A DNA stretch of 64,000 bases from Corallococcus coralloides DSM 2259. Its GTDB lineage: Bacteria > Myxococcota > Myxococcia > Myxococcales > Myxococcaceae. Shown here one piece after another: positions 51,598 through 60,089 of the stretch; position 1 is the stretch's first letter; each line of letters begins with the position of its first letter. The notes below the pieces were generated by a model. The model was not told the origin of the DNA and did not search any database. It saw only the letters and a list, made by a program, of their open reading frames with translations. The position numbers were made by a program, and so were the translations under genes. The DNA lies in contig NC_017030.1 of assembly GCF_000255295.1 (NCBI RefSeq), positions 9,956,328 through 10,020,327 on the forward strand. The letters are read 5' to 3'.

Positions 51598-53061
51598 ATG
51601 AGCAGTGCGACTGCAAGCGCCGAGGTCAAGGCACCCGAGGCGACGGGGGTGACGGCCGCGGCCGAGGTCACCGATCCGCCGCGCCTGGCTCCTGGGTTCG
51701 CGGCGAAGCTGAACCTCACCGTGGATGTGGCGCTGCTGGTGGCGGTGCTGCTGGGCTCCGCGTGGATGCGCGGCGGGCTGGCGGTCCCCATGAGCTGGGA
51801 GCTGCCCAGCATGGTGGTGACGGCGGTGCTGGTGTGGCTCATCACGGGCACGGCGCTGTGCCTGTATGACTCGCGCTTCGCCGAGCGCAGCAAGCTGGAC
51901 CACGTGGCGCTGGTGTCCGTCACCACGCTGGCGGTGGTGACCATCCAGGCGGTGCTGGAGCTGGCGATGCCCCTGTCGGCCCACGTGGGCCTGGCGCCGC
52001 TGCTCTTCATCTTCTGGCCGGTGGCGCTGCTCTTGCGCCTGGGCGTCTTCCGCCAGGTGGCCTCGCAGGAGGCCCCCACGGAGGAGGTGCTCATCGTGGG
52101 CACCGGCGCCATGGGCCGCTACACGGGCGAGGACCTGCTCAAGCGCGGCCGTCACAAGATCCTGGGCTACGTGCGCTTCCCGGAGGACCACGCCTCCGGC
52201 GACAGCCTGCCGGCGGACGTGCTGGGGCCCGCGGACGAGCTGGAGCGCCTCTTGCGCACGCTGCCCGTCAGCGAGGTCTACATCGCGGGCAACACGCTCA
52301 AGCAGGGCGAGTCCATGCAGGCGGCCATCAAGCTGGCGGAGCGCTTCGGCGTGCCGTTCGCGCTGCCGGCGCACTCGTTCCGCCTGGACCGCGCCCGCCC
52401 GGTGGACTCCCGCGCGGTGGCGGACGGCTACCTGCACTTCGCCGCGGTGGCGCCCAAGCCGCACCAGATGGCCATGAAGCGCCTGTTCGACATCGCCGTC
52501 TCCGCGGTGGCGCTGTGGGCGCTCCTGCCGCTGTTCGCGGTGGTGGCGGCGGCCATCAAGCTCACCTCGCGCGGCCCCATCTTCTTCAAGCAGCTGCGCA
52601 CCGGTCAGCACGGCAAGCCGTTCTACATGCTGAAGTTCCGCTCCATGGTGGTGAACGCGGAGGAGCTCAAGGAGCGGCTGGCCGCGCAGAACGAGCAGAC
52701 CGGCCCCGTCTTCAAGATGAAGAACGACCCGCGCATCACCGGCATCGGTCGGTTCATCCGCAAGTTCTCCATCGACGAGCTGCCCCAGTTCCTCAACGTG
52801 CTCCGCGGTGAGATGAGCATCGTGGGTCCGCGCCCGCCGGTGCCCAGCGAGGTGGCGAAGTACGAGACGTGGCAGCGCCGCCGCCTGTCCGTGCGTCCGG
52901 GTCTCACCTGCATCTGGCAGGTGTCCGGCCGCAACCAGATCTCCTTCGAGCAGTGGATGTACCTGGACATGCAGTACATCGACCACTGGAGCCTCACCGG
53001 CGACCTGCGGCTGCTCCTGCAGACGGTCCCGGTGGTCATCACCGGTCGCGGAGCAAGCTAG
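51598..53061 (+). CDS. epsZ: Polyisoprenyl-phosphate hexose-1-phosphate transferase EpsZ
   Basis: Starts the exopolysaccharide repeat unit by loading a hexose-1-phosphate on undecaprenyl phosphate at the inner membrane. The 487-residue protein has four N-terminal helices (about 35-150), a Rossmann-like CoA-binding domain (VLIVGTGAMGRYTGED) and the C-terminal bacterial sugar transferase domain, seen in KRLFDIAVSAVALWALLPLF, FYMLKFRSMVVNAEELKERL and DELPQFLNVLRGEMSIVGPRP. The gene order that follows matches the M. xanthus eps locus, so the symbol is used with fair confidence. A GAGGGGGG site precedes ATG. A strong terminator follows. Confidence 0.9.
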   Translation: MSSATASAEVKAPEATGVTAAAEVTDPPRLAPGFAAKLNLTVDVALLVAVLLGSAWMRGGLAVPMSWELPSMVVTAVLVWLITGTALCLYDSRFAERSKLDHVALVSVTTLAVVTIQAVLELAMPLSAHVGLAPLLFIFWPVALLLRLGVFRQVASQEAPTEEVLIVGTGAMGRYTGEDLLKRGRHKILGYVRFPEDHASGDSLPADVLGPADELERLLRTLPVSEVYIAGNTLKQGESMQAAIKLAERFGVPFALPAHSFRLDRARPVDSRAVADGYLHFAAVAPKPHQMAMKRLFDIAVSAVALWALLPLFAVVAAAIKLTSRGPIFFKQLRTGQHGKPFYMLKFRSMVVNAEELKERLAAQNEQTGPVFKMKNDPRITGIGRFIRKFSIDELPQFLNVLRGEMSIVGPRPPVPSEVAKYETWQRRRLSVRPGLTCIWQVSGRNQISFEQWMYLDMQYIDHWSLTGDLRLLLQTVPVVITGRGAS

Positions 53062-53079
53062 CAACCGGCGTGTCATTCC

Positions 53080-53116
53080 CGGGCCCGGCGTTGACGCGCC
53101 GGGCCCGTTCGTTTTT
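53080..53116 (+). terminator. Intrinsic terminator after epsZ
   Basis: CGGGCCCGGCG pairs perfectly with CGCCGGGCCCG (11 bp) around TTGACG, and the stem is followed by TTCGTTTTT. This is a textbook intrinsic terminator for the plus strand, 18 bases after the epsZ stop. Confidence 0.88.
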
Positions 53117-53175
53117 CCATGGGGCGGGCCTTCCTCCCCTTGGGTGCGCAGCAGCCCCGAAGGCCCGCATCATCC

Positions 53176-54729
53176 ATGACCGTGAACAGTCCGACCTCCC
53201 CCTCCGCTGAAGCCGACGACGGCGCCCGTGCGAACGAAGTGCGCGGCGCGGTCCGCAGCACCCTGCAGCTCGGTGGCTCGCTGATGGTGACGTACGCCAT
53301 CGCGCTGGGCATCCGCGCGCTGATGCCGCGCTACCTGGGTCCGGAGGCGTTCGGTTACTTCAACTGGTCGGAGGCGTTCGCCGCCACGTTCTTCGTGGCC
53401 ACGAACCTGGGCCTGGAGACGTACATCCGCAAAGAGGTCCCCGTCCGCCCGGAGCACGCGAGCGACTTCTTTGGCACCACGATGGTGCTGCGCCTGGCGA
53501 TGACGCTCATCCTGATGGTGGCGCTGGCGCTGGTGCTCCACCACACCGGCGAGCCCCCGGAGGTGCAGCACCTGGTGCAGTGGTTCGCGGTGGCCCAGTC
53601 GCTCATCGTCATCAACGCGTCCATGGCCGCGCTGCTGCACTCCAAGGGCAAGGTCGCGGGCCTGTCCGTCTCCAACGTCATCACCAAGATTGTGTGGGGC
53701 GGCGGCCTGGCGCTGATGGCCGCGTTCGGCGTGGGCCTGCAGTGGCTGGCCGTGCCCATGGTGCTGTCGGAGGCCGTGAAGCTCATCATCAGCTGGAAGC
53801 TGGCGAAGGAGCACCTGGGGCTGAAGTTCCGCATCGACCTGGGCGCGACGAAGAAGGTGATGAAGGCGTGCCTGCCGTTCTTCCTCACCGCGGCGGCGCT
53901 GGCGTGCAACGGCCGCACGGACATGTCGCTTTTGGGCAAGCTCGCTTCGAAGGAAGAGGTGGGCTGGTACGGCGGTGCGTTCAGCATCGCGGGGCTCACG
54001 TTCCTCATCTCCCCCATCTTCGGCTGGGTGCTGATGCCCATGATGTCGCGCGCGGCGGCCCGCTCCCCGGAGGAGCTGTCGAACCTGACGCGCCGCTCGC
54101 TGGAGGGCGTGCTCGCGTTCACCGTGCCGGTGATGATGGCCATGGTGCTGGGCGCGGACCTGTGGGTGCGCCTGATGTGCGGCCCCGGCTTCGAGCCCGC
54201 GGCGCTGCCCCTGCGCGTGTTGTCCCCCATCTTCGTGATGGCCTACGTCACCATGGTCAGCAGCATCTGGCTCACCATGTCCAACAAGGAGTGGTGGGTG
54301 ACGCTGGCGGCCACCATGGGCGCGGTGGTGAACCCCATCCTCAACCTGATGCTCATCCCGTCGCTGTACGGCCGCATCGGTCCGTCCGGCGGCGCCACCG
54401 CCACGGCGCTCTCCATGTTCCTCACGGAGGTCATCGTCACGGTGCTCTTCCTCAGCCGCATGGGGAGGAACTCCTTCGACCGGCGCTCCCTCGTCATGGT
54501 GGCCAAGACGGCCGCGGTGTGCGTGGGCTGCGTGGTCCTGGACCGGGTGCTCTCCGGAGCGGGCATGCAGGCGTGGCCCCGGCTGGGGCTGACGGCCACC
54601 GCCTACGTGGCGGGCGTGCTGGGCACCGGCGCCGTGCGCCCCGCGGAGCTGCTCCAGGTCGTGCGCATGGCGAAGCAGCGCGGTGGTAATGGTGCGGAAG
54701 TGGCCGTGCCGGCCGCCCCCGCCGCGTGA
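53176..54729 (+). CDS. wzx: Wzx-type polysaccharide flippase of the eps locus
   Basis: A 517-residue polytopic protein of the MOP superfamily, with about 14 helices. It carries the lipid-linked repeat unit across the inner membrane. Typical opening: LGGSLMVTYAIALGIRALMP, RYLGPEAFGYFNWSEAFAATF; then ETYIRKEVPVRPEHASDFFG and FLISPIFGWVLMPMMSRAAA. It follows the eps initiating enzyme and precedes wza, as in M. xanthus. ATG at 53176 was chosen because the protein then opens with a hydrophilic 30-residue lead before helix 1. Confidence 0.9.
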   Translation: MTVNSPTSPSAEADDGARANEVRGAVRSTLQLGGSLMVTYAIALGIRALMPRYLGPEAFGYFNWSEAFAATFFVATNLGLETYIRKEVPVRPEHASDFFGTTMVLRLAMTLILMVALALVLHHTGEPPEVQHLVQWFAVAQSLIVINASMAALLHSKGKVAGLSVSNVITKIVWGGGLALMAAFGVGLQWLAVPMVLSEAVKLIISWKLAKEHLGLKFRIDLGATKKVMKACLPFFLTAAALACNGRTDMSLLGKLASKEEVGWYGGAFSIAGLTFLISPIFGWVLMPMMSRAAARSPEELSNLTRRSLEGVLAFTVPVMMAMVLGADLWVRLMCGPGFEPAALPLRVLSPIFVMAYVTMVSSIWLTMSNKEWWVTLAATMGAVVNPILNLMLIPSLYGRIGPSGGATATALSMFLTEVIVTVLFLSRMGRNSFDRRSLVMVAKTAAVCVGCVVLDRVLSGAGMQAWPRLGLTATAYVAGVLGTGAVRPAELLQVVRMAKQRGGNGAEVAVPAAPAA

Positions 54730-54743
54730 GAAACTCCAGCGCC

Positions 54744-55379
54744 ATGCCTTCCCGCCCGTCCCGATTCCGCGGTCCCGTCTCCCGCGCGCTCGCGTGCGCC
54801 GGACTGCTGCTCCTGGCCCCCGCGTGCAGCGGCCTGGGCAAGTACACCTGGGTGAACGACTACCAGGAGAAGCCCACCGAGTCGGACGCGGCGTACCGCA
54901 TCGTCCCCGGCGACGTGCTCAACGTGAAGGTCTTCGGCCAGGAGGCGCTCACCACGCGCGCCAAGGTGCGCGAGGACGGCCACATCAGCCTCACCTTCCT
55001 GGATGACGTGGAGGCCGCGGGCCACACGCCGGCCCTGCTGGCGCAGCAGATCCAGACGCGGCTCAAGGACTTCATCAACCACCCCGTCGTCACGGTGTCG
55101 CTGGAGGAAGCGCGCCCCATGTCCGTGACGATGCTGGGGGAGGTGGCCAACGTGGGCGCACACGTGCTGGACCCGGGCGCGACGCTGCTCCAGGCGCTGG
55201 GCGCCGCCGGCAGCTTCACCGACTACGCCCACCGCGACCGCATCTTCGTGCTGCGCCGGGACGACCCGCAGGCGGAGCAGCCCACGCGCATCCGCGTGCG
55301 CTACGAGGACATCATCCGTGGCGAGGGCCGCGCGGCCGCCTTCCGCCTGCGCCCCGGCGACGTGGTGGTGGTGGAGTAG
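54744..55379 (+). CDS. epsY: Outer-membrane polysaccharide export lipoprotein EpsY (short Wza)
   Basis: A 211-residue export protein with a lipoprotein signal (ALACAGLLLLAPAC). It has a PES domain (IVPGDVLNVKVFGQEALTTR, FLDDVEAAGHTP) and one SLBB domain (SVTMLGEVANVGAHVLDPGA). It ends after the second domain and lacks the C-terminal helix that forms the outer-membrane pore in E. coli Wza. Such short OPX proteins need a separate beta-barrel porin, which is the next gene. A GTG at 54726 overlaps the wzx stop and is an alternative start. Confidence 0.9.
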   Translation: MPSRPSRFRGPVSRALACAGLLLLAPACSGLGKYTWVNDYQEKPTESDAAYRIVPGDVLNVKVFGQEALTTRAKVREDGHISLTFLDDVEAAGHTPALLAQQIQTRLKDFINHPVVTVSLEEARPMSVTMLGEVANVGAHVLDPGATLLQALGAAGSFTDYAHRDRIFVLRRDDPQAEQPTRIRVRYEDIIRGEGRAAAFRLRPGDVVVVE

Positions 55380-55383
55380 CCGG

Positions 55384-56706
55384 ATGCTGGACGCGGCCCT
55401 CGCGAGCCTGTGGCTGGAGGTGGCCTCCGCCTCCGTGACGTACGGCGCCGCGGCCCGCGTGGACACCCGCGCGCGCTCCATGGACGCCCAGGCCACGGGC
55501 CCGGCCGTGTCCCCCGTGGCGGCGGACATGGACATCGTCCCCACGGTGGGCCTGAAGTACGACGACGGCAGCGCGGTGGCGGAGGTGCAGTACGCGCCGC
55601 GCATCTCCTTCCGCGAGGCCACCACCCACCCGCGCACCGAGGTGCAGCACGTGGGGCGGCTCTTGGGGGACTGGCGCCCTTCGCGCGGGCTCACGTTGCA
55701 CGGCACCCAGGAGTTCGTGCTGGGCCAGGTGAACCTCTTCACCAACCTGCCCCTGGGCGGCAGCCTGGATGACGACCCGGCCGTGCCCGGGGACACGCCG
55801 GCCACCCCCATCCAGCCGCTGCCGGAGGGCGTGGACACGGTGTTCTTCCTGTCCTCGCTGACGACGCTGGCGGCGGAGACGGTGTGGCTGGGCCCGGGCT
55901 GGCGGCTGTCCGGCAGCGCGGGCTTCTCCGCCAGCGGCGGCCTGGACGACACGGCGAAGGAGGCCGTGCCCTTCCAGTACGGCCCTCGCTTGCAGCTGTC
56001 CCTGGGGAACTCCCCCGCGCCCCGGCACACCCTCTCCACCACGCTGGCCTACACGGACTCGCGCTTCTCCACCGGCGCGCGCGCCACGGTGACGACGCTC
56101 ACCGGCGCCTGGACGCACCGGCTGGACCGGCGCACGTCGGTGGAGGCCGGGATGGGCGTGGGCGTGGCGTACTCCGTGCGCGCCACCGAGGAGGACCCCA
56201 CGGATGACCCGGACGCGCCCGGGGTCACCCCGTCAGCCACCGCGTCAGGTCACCGACGGCTGAGGACCCTTCAGGTCGGGGGCACGCCCCTGGAGGACCC
56301 GCCGCAGCGCCTGGAGCTGCTGCCGGATTTGACGCTGGCGGTGTCCCACCGGGTGCCGTCGCGGATGGCGGACTTCAACGGCCGGCTCGCCGCGCGGGTG
56401 ACGCCCTTCGTGGACCGGCTGACGGGGCTCGTCTACCCGCGGGCCGACCTGACGTTGAACGGCACCTGGGCGCTGAGTCCGCGCTTCCGGTTCTCCGGGA
56501 CGGGGGGCGGCGCCTTCGCGGTGGGTGGGGCGGTGGGAGACCAGCAGGTGGTGGGCGGTGTGGGCGCGGGTTGGACAGTGAACCGGTGGATGACCCTGGA
56601 GGTGGACACCCGCGCGGCCTGGACTCGCTCGCCCGACGTGGAGGCGGCCCGCGCGGTGTGGTCCGCGACGCTGGGACTGACGGTCCAGAAAACGGGTATC
56701 CTCTGA
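55384..56706 (+). CDS. epsX: Outer-membrane beta-barrel porin EpsX for polysaccharide export
   Basis: A 440-residue protein with a long run of amphipathic beta-strands (for example VTYGAAARVDTRARSMD, RLSGSAGFSASGGLDDT, FRFSGTGGGAFAVGG). A hydrophobic start MLDAALASLWLEVAS may be a signal peptide with an untypical end. In M. xanthus the equivalent gene lies between wza and a small gene and gives the pore for the short Wza. The start is supported by GGAG seven bases upstream. The N-terminal signal is weak and the terminal residue is leucine, not aromatic. Confidence 0.82.
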   Translation: MLDAALASLWLEVASASVTYGAAARVDTRARSMDAQATGPAVSPVAADMDIVPTVGLKYDDGSAVAEVQYAPRISFREATTHPRTEVQHVGRLLGDWRPSRGLTLHGTQEFVLGQVNLFTNLPLGGSLDDDPAVPGDTPATPIQPLPEGVDTVFFLSSLTTLAAETVWLGPGWRLSGSAGFSASGGLDDTAKEAVPFQYGPRLQLSLGNSPAPRHTLSTTLAYTDSRFSTGARATVTTLTGAWTHRLDRRTSVEAGMGVGVAYSVRATEEDPTDDPDAPGVTPSATASGHRRLRTLQVGGTPLEDPPQRLELLPDLTLAVSHRVPSRMADFNGRLAARVTPFVDRLTGLVYPRADLTLNGTWALSPRFRFSGTGGGAFAVGGAVGDQQVVGGVGAGWTVNRWMTLEVDTRAAWTRSPDVEAARAVWSATLGLTVQKTGIL

Positions 56707-56716
56707 GCCTCCCGCC

Positions 56717-56893
56717 ATGGCGAAGCTCATCCTCCTGTCCGTCCTCGTTGCCACCATCGCGCTGCCCGGAGCGGCCGCGCGCGATGCGCATCCGTGGCGG
56801 GGGATGAAGAAGGCCATCCTGTGGGTGGCCCTCTTCAACATGGCGTACGCATATGGCGTGCTCGTCCTCGTGCCCAGGTACGGGTTCGGGTGA
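56717..56893 (+). CDS. 58-residue membrane protein inside the eps operon
   Basis: A short gene between epsX and the receiver gene. It reads MAKLILLSVLVATIALPGAA, a basic turn (RDAHPWRGMKKA), and a second hydrophobic segment (ILWVALFNMAYAYGVLVLV) ending PRYGFG. That gives two short transmembrane helices with a positive loop. M. xanthus has a small unnamed gene in the same place, which supports it being real; this comes from memory of the locus. It is ten bases after epsX and 23 before the receiver gene. Function unknown. Confidence 0.62.
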   Translation: MAKLILLSVLVATIALPGAAARDAHPWRGMKKAILWVALFNMAYAYGVLVLVPRYGFG

Positions 56894-56916
56894 GGGAAGG
56901 AAAGGCGTCAGACGTG

Positions 56917-57324
56917 ATGGAGCTCCAACAGCTCACCGTCCTCCTCGTGGAGGACTCTCCGATGTTCCGCGTCATGCTGCGTGACATGCTCCAGCAGATG
57001 GGCGTGAAGAACGTGGTGGAGCAGCCCAACGGCAAGGCCGCCATGGAGTACCTGAAGAGCGGCGAGCTCAAGCCGGACCTGGTGTGCCTGGACCTGACGT
57101 TGCCGGACGTGTCCGGCTACGACGTCTGCGAGCACATCCGCCGCACGCCCGCCATCGCGCACGTGCCGGTGCTGATGGTGTCCGCGCGCAACCTGCCGGA
57201 GGACAAGGCCTACGCGGAAGAGGCCGGCGCGAACGGCTACCTGGGCAAGCCCTTCACGCCCGAGGAGTTGGAGAAGCGCGTGCGCCAGGTGCTCAAGGCC
57301 GCGGCGCCCCGGGGCAGCGCGTGA
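56917..57324 (+). CDS. epsW: Single-domain response regulator EpsW
   Basis: A 135-residue receiver domain: acidic pocket VEDSP, phosphorylated aspartate in VCLDLTLPDVSGYD, serine in VLMVSARN, lysine in YLGKPFTPEEL. It has no output domain. It lies inside the exopolysaccharide operon in the M. xanthus order (epsX, small gene, epsW, epsV), so it may tune export or polymerisation through protein contact. ATG at 56917 is preceded by GGAAGG further upstream. Its stop overlaps the next start. Confidence 0.9.
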   Translation: MELQQLTVLLVEDSPMFRVMLRDMLQQMGVKNVVEQPNGKAAMEYLKSGELKPDLVCLDLTLPDVSGYDVCEHIRRTPAIAHVPVLMVSARNLPEDKAYAEEAGANGYLGKPFTPEELEKRVRQVLKAAAPRGSA

Positions 57325-58820
57325 CCACGCCCGCCCCTCGAACGCCGCGCTCCGCCCCGCCCCCGCCGTACGTCCCCGAGCGCGAGGAGACGAACGCGCC
57401 GGCGGACCTCATCGACTGGGGCTTCCTGTTCGACGGGCTGGGCTTCGTGCGCAGGGCCATCTTCCGGCACTGGTTCCTGGGGCTGTGCATCGTCGCGGTG
57501 ATGGCGGGGCTGGGTTCCGCGGCGGCGAAGCTGATGCCGCGCAAGTATCACGTCGAGACGCGGATGCTGACGTACCGCAACCTCATCATCTCCTCGCTGG
57601 TGAACCCGGGCCGGTCCATCCCGGTGGAGGCGGATCAGCCCACGCGCGCCGCGTGGGAGATGGTGCTCAGCCGCGGCAACCTCAAGTCCGTGGTGAAGAA
57701 CGCGAAGCTCATCGAGTACTGGGACCACATGCGCTCGCCCATCAGCCGCATGAAGGAGCAGTACCTGAAGAAGGCTCCGCCTCCCATGACGGACGAGGAG
57801 AAGGAGGAGGCGCTCATCGCGATGCTGGAGACCAGCCTCATCGTGATGGCGGAGGGCGGCAGCGGCACGGTCACCATCGGGGTGGACTGGAGCGACCCGC
57901 AGATGGCCTTCAACATCGTGGAGGCCGCGGCGCAGAACTTCCTGGACATGCGCCATGAGTCGGAGATGGGCGCCATCTCCGAGTCCGTGAACATCCTCCA
58001 GGGCCAGGTGGCCAACGAGGCCGCCAACATCAAGCAGGCCATCGCGGACCTGGAGCGCGCGGTGCGGGCCGCGGATGCGCGCCGCAAGAAGAAGGAAGCG
58101 GACCCCAAGCAGGCCAGCGCGCGGCAGGCGCTGCTCCAGACGGACCACGCGCTCGCGCAGCTGAAGTTCCTGGTGCAGGCCAAGCGCCGCGCCATCCGCG
58201 ACGTGGAGGAGTTCCGCGGCCGCCGGCTCACGGAGCTGCGCGCGCAGCTGGCCGAGCAGCGCGTCGTGTTCTCTCCGCAGCACCCGGTGATTGTCGATTT
58301 GGAGCAGCGCGTGGCGACGATGCAGGCGGACTCGCCGCAGCTGACGTCCCTGCGCTCCGAGGAGCAGTCGCTCATCCAGGAGTACCTGCGCATGGGCGGC
58401 ACGGACGTGGACTCCACGACCGAGGGCACGAGCCTGGCGGCGGGCTTCGGTGCGCCCATGGCGGGCGCGATGCTGGGCACGCCGGATGATCCGGAGGTGG
58501 CGGTGGCCACGGACCGGATGCGCATGGTGGTGATGCGGCACCAGGAGAAGCTGCGCCGGTTGGACCAGGCGCAGACGGAGCTGGAGATTTCGAAGGTCTC
58601 CATGAAGCACCGCTACAGCGTGCTGCTGCCGGCGCTCTTCCCGGAGAAGCCGTCCAAGCCGAACCCGAAGCTCATCGCCATCGCGGGCGTGGTGGGCGGG
58701 GTGGCGCTGGCGGTGTTCGCGGCGGTGGCGCTGGACATCCTGCGCCGCCGGGTCCTGGAGAAGTGGCAGGTGGAGCGGCTGCTCAAGTTGCCGGTGCTGG
58801 CGGAGCTGGAACGGCGCTGA
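57321..58820 (+). CDS. epsV: Chain-length/co-polymerase protein EpsV (Wzz/Wzc without kinase)
   Basis: A 499-residue polysaccharide co-polymerase with an N-terminal transmembrane helix (FLGLCIVAVMAGLGSAAAKL), a large periplasmic coiled coil (about 250-390, rich in ANIKQAIADLERAVRAADAR patterns) and a C-terminal helix (LIAIAGVVGGVALAVFAAVALD). The tyrosine-kinase domain of full Wzc is absent and no separate kinase gene is adjacent. The first 25 residues are Pro-rich. The GTG start overlaps the epsW stop (GTGA). It sets polymer length with the Wzy polymerase, which is not in the window. Confidence 0.88.
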   Translation: MTTPAPRTPRSAPPPPYVPEREETNAPADLIDWGFLFDGLGFVRRAIFRHWFLGLCIVAVMAGLGSAAAKLMPRKYHVETRMLTYRNLIISSLVNPGRSIPVEADQPTRAAWEMVLSRGNLKSVVKNAKLIEYWDHMRSPISRMKEQYLKKAPPPMTDEEKEEALIAMLETSLIVMAEGGSGTVTIGVDWSDPQMAFNIVEAAAQNFLDMRHESEMGAISESVNILQGQVANEAANIKQAIADLERAVRAADARRKKKEADPKQASARQALLQTDHALAQLKFLVQAKRRAIRDVEEFRGRRLTELRAQLAEQRVVFSPQHPVIVDLEQRVATMQADSPQLTSLRSEEQSLIQEYLRMGGTDVDSTTEGTSLAAGFGAPMAGAMLGTPDDPEVAVATDRMRMVVMRHQEKLRRLDQAQTELEISKVSMKHRYSVLLPALFPEKPSKPNPKLIAIAGVVGGVALAVFAAVALDILRRRVLEKWQVERLLKLPVLAELERR

Positions 58821-58874
58821 AGGTTCGTGCGCTCGGCCGTCCTGGGATGGCGCGAGCGCGGGGGTGACACTGTC

Positions 58875-60086
58875 GTGACGGTCTGGACCTGGGTGGACGT
58901 GGCGCTGTGCGTGGGACTGCTGCCGGTGGTGGTGGGCTGCGGCTACCTGCTGCTGCTGACGCTGTTGTCGGGGCGCAAGGCGGCGCCGGTGCCGCCGTCG
59001 CCGGCGGTGCGGAAGTTCGACGTCATCATCCCCTCGCACAACGAGGAGCTGGGCATTGCCCGGACGGTGGCGAACCTGTCCGCGGTGGACTACCCGGCGC
59101 ACCTGCGGCGCATCATCGTGGTGGCGGACAACTGCTCGGACGCGACGGCGCAGAAGGCGCGGGAAGCAGGCGCCACGGTGCTGGAGCGTCAGGACGCGGA
59201 GAAGCGCGGCAAGGGCTACGCGCTGGCGCACGCCTTCGAGCACAGCCAGCGTGACGGCTTCGCGGACGCGGTGGTGGTGGTGGACGCGGACACGGTGGTG
59301 TCCGCGAACCTGCTGCACGCCTTCGCCCGGCGGCTGGAGGACGGCGCGCACGGCGTGCAGGCGCACTACGGCGTGATGAACCCCACGGCGTCGTGGCGCA
59401 CGCGGCTGATGACCATCGCGCTGGGGATGTTCCACCGCGTGCGCTCCATGGGGCGCGAGCGGATGGGCGTGTCCTGCGGCCTGCGCGGCAACGGCATGTG
59501 CTTCACGCACGCGGTGCTGAAGCAGGTGCCGCACGACGCGTTCAGCGTGGTGGAGGACCTGGAGTACGGCATCCGCCTGGCGCGCGCGGGGCACCGCGTG
59601 CACTACGCCTGGGAGGCGGAGGTGCTGGGCGAGATGGTGACGGCGGAGAAGCAGAGCCGCTCGCAGCGCCAGCGTTGGGAGGGCGGACGCGCGCAGATGC
59701 GCAAGCTGCACGGGTGGCCGCTCTTGAGCGACGCGCTGAAGCAGAAGAGCGGGCTCCTGCTGGACCTGTCCATGGACGTGCTGGTGCCGCCCCTGAGCCA
59801 GCTGGTGCTGGCGACGGTGGCGGGCTCGGTGCTGGCGGCCGGCGTGGTGTGGCTGTCCGGCGGCACGGCGGTGGCGGCGTCCGCGCTGGCGTCGTTCGGA
59901 CTGACCTCGCTGGCGCTCTATGTGCTGCGCGGCTGGTGGGTGTCCGGCGTGGGCGCGCGTGGCCTGCTGGACCTGGCGTGGGCGCCCCTCTACGTGGTGT
60001 GGAAGGTGTGGCTGATGGTGCGTGGCCCCGGCGCGGAGAAGCGCGGCGAGTGGGTGCGCACCACGCGCGAGGCGGAGCGGCGGTAG
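58875..60086 (+). CDS. epsU: Family 2 glycosyltransferase EpsU
   Basis: A 403-residue membrane glycosyltransferase. An N-terminal helix (VGLLPVVVGCGYLLLLTLL) is followed by the GT-A domain: FDVIIPSHNEELGIARTVAN, VVADNCSDATA, the metal-binding DAD in VVVDADTVVS, and VVEDLEYGIRL. Then come QSRSQRQRWEGGRAQM (the QxxRW motif, here QRQRW) and two or more helices at the end. It adds a sugar to the growing eps repeat. The start is uncertain: GTG at 58875 or GTG at 58827. Confidence 0.87.
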   Translation: MTVWTWVDVALCVGLLPVVVGCGYLLLLTLLSGRKAAPVPPSPAVRKFDVIIPSHNEELGIARTVANLSAVDYPAHLRRIIVVADNCSDATAQKAREAGATVLERQDAEKRGKGYALAHAFEHSQRDGFADAVVVVDADTVVSANLLHAFARRLEDGAHGVQAHYGVMNPTASWRTRLMTIALGMFHRVRSMGRERMGVSCGLRGNGMCFTHAVLKQVPHDAFSVVEDLEYGIRLARAGHRVHYAWEAEVLGEMVTAEKQSRSQRQRWEGGRAQMRKLHGWPLLSDALKQKSGLLLDLSMDVLVPPLSQLVLATVAGSVLAAGVVWLSGGTAVAASALASFGLTSLALYVLRGWWVSGVGARGLLDLAWAPLYVVWKVWLMVRGPGAEKRGEWVRTTREAERR

Positions 60087-60089
60087 CGC

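Noticed and set aside
57237-59711. 824-codon minus-strand open frame over epsV/epsU
   Set aside because: His/Arg/Leu-rich shadow of the plus-strand genes; the plus strand carries recognisable Wzz and GT2 motifs.
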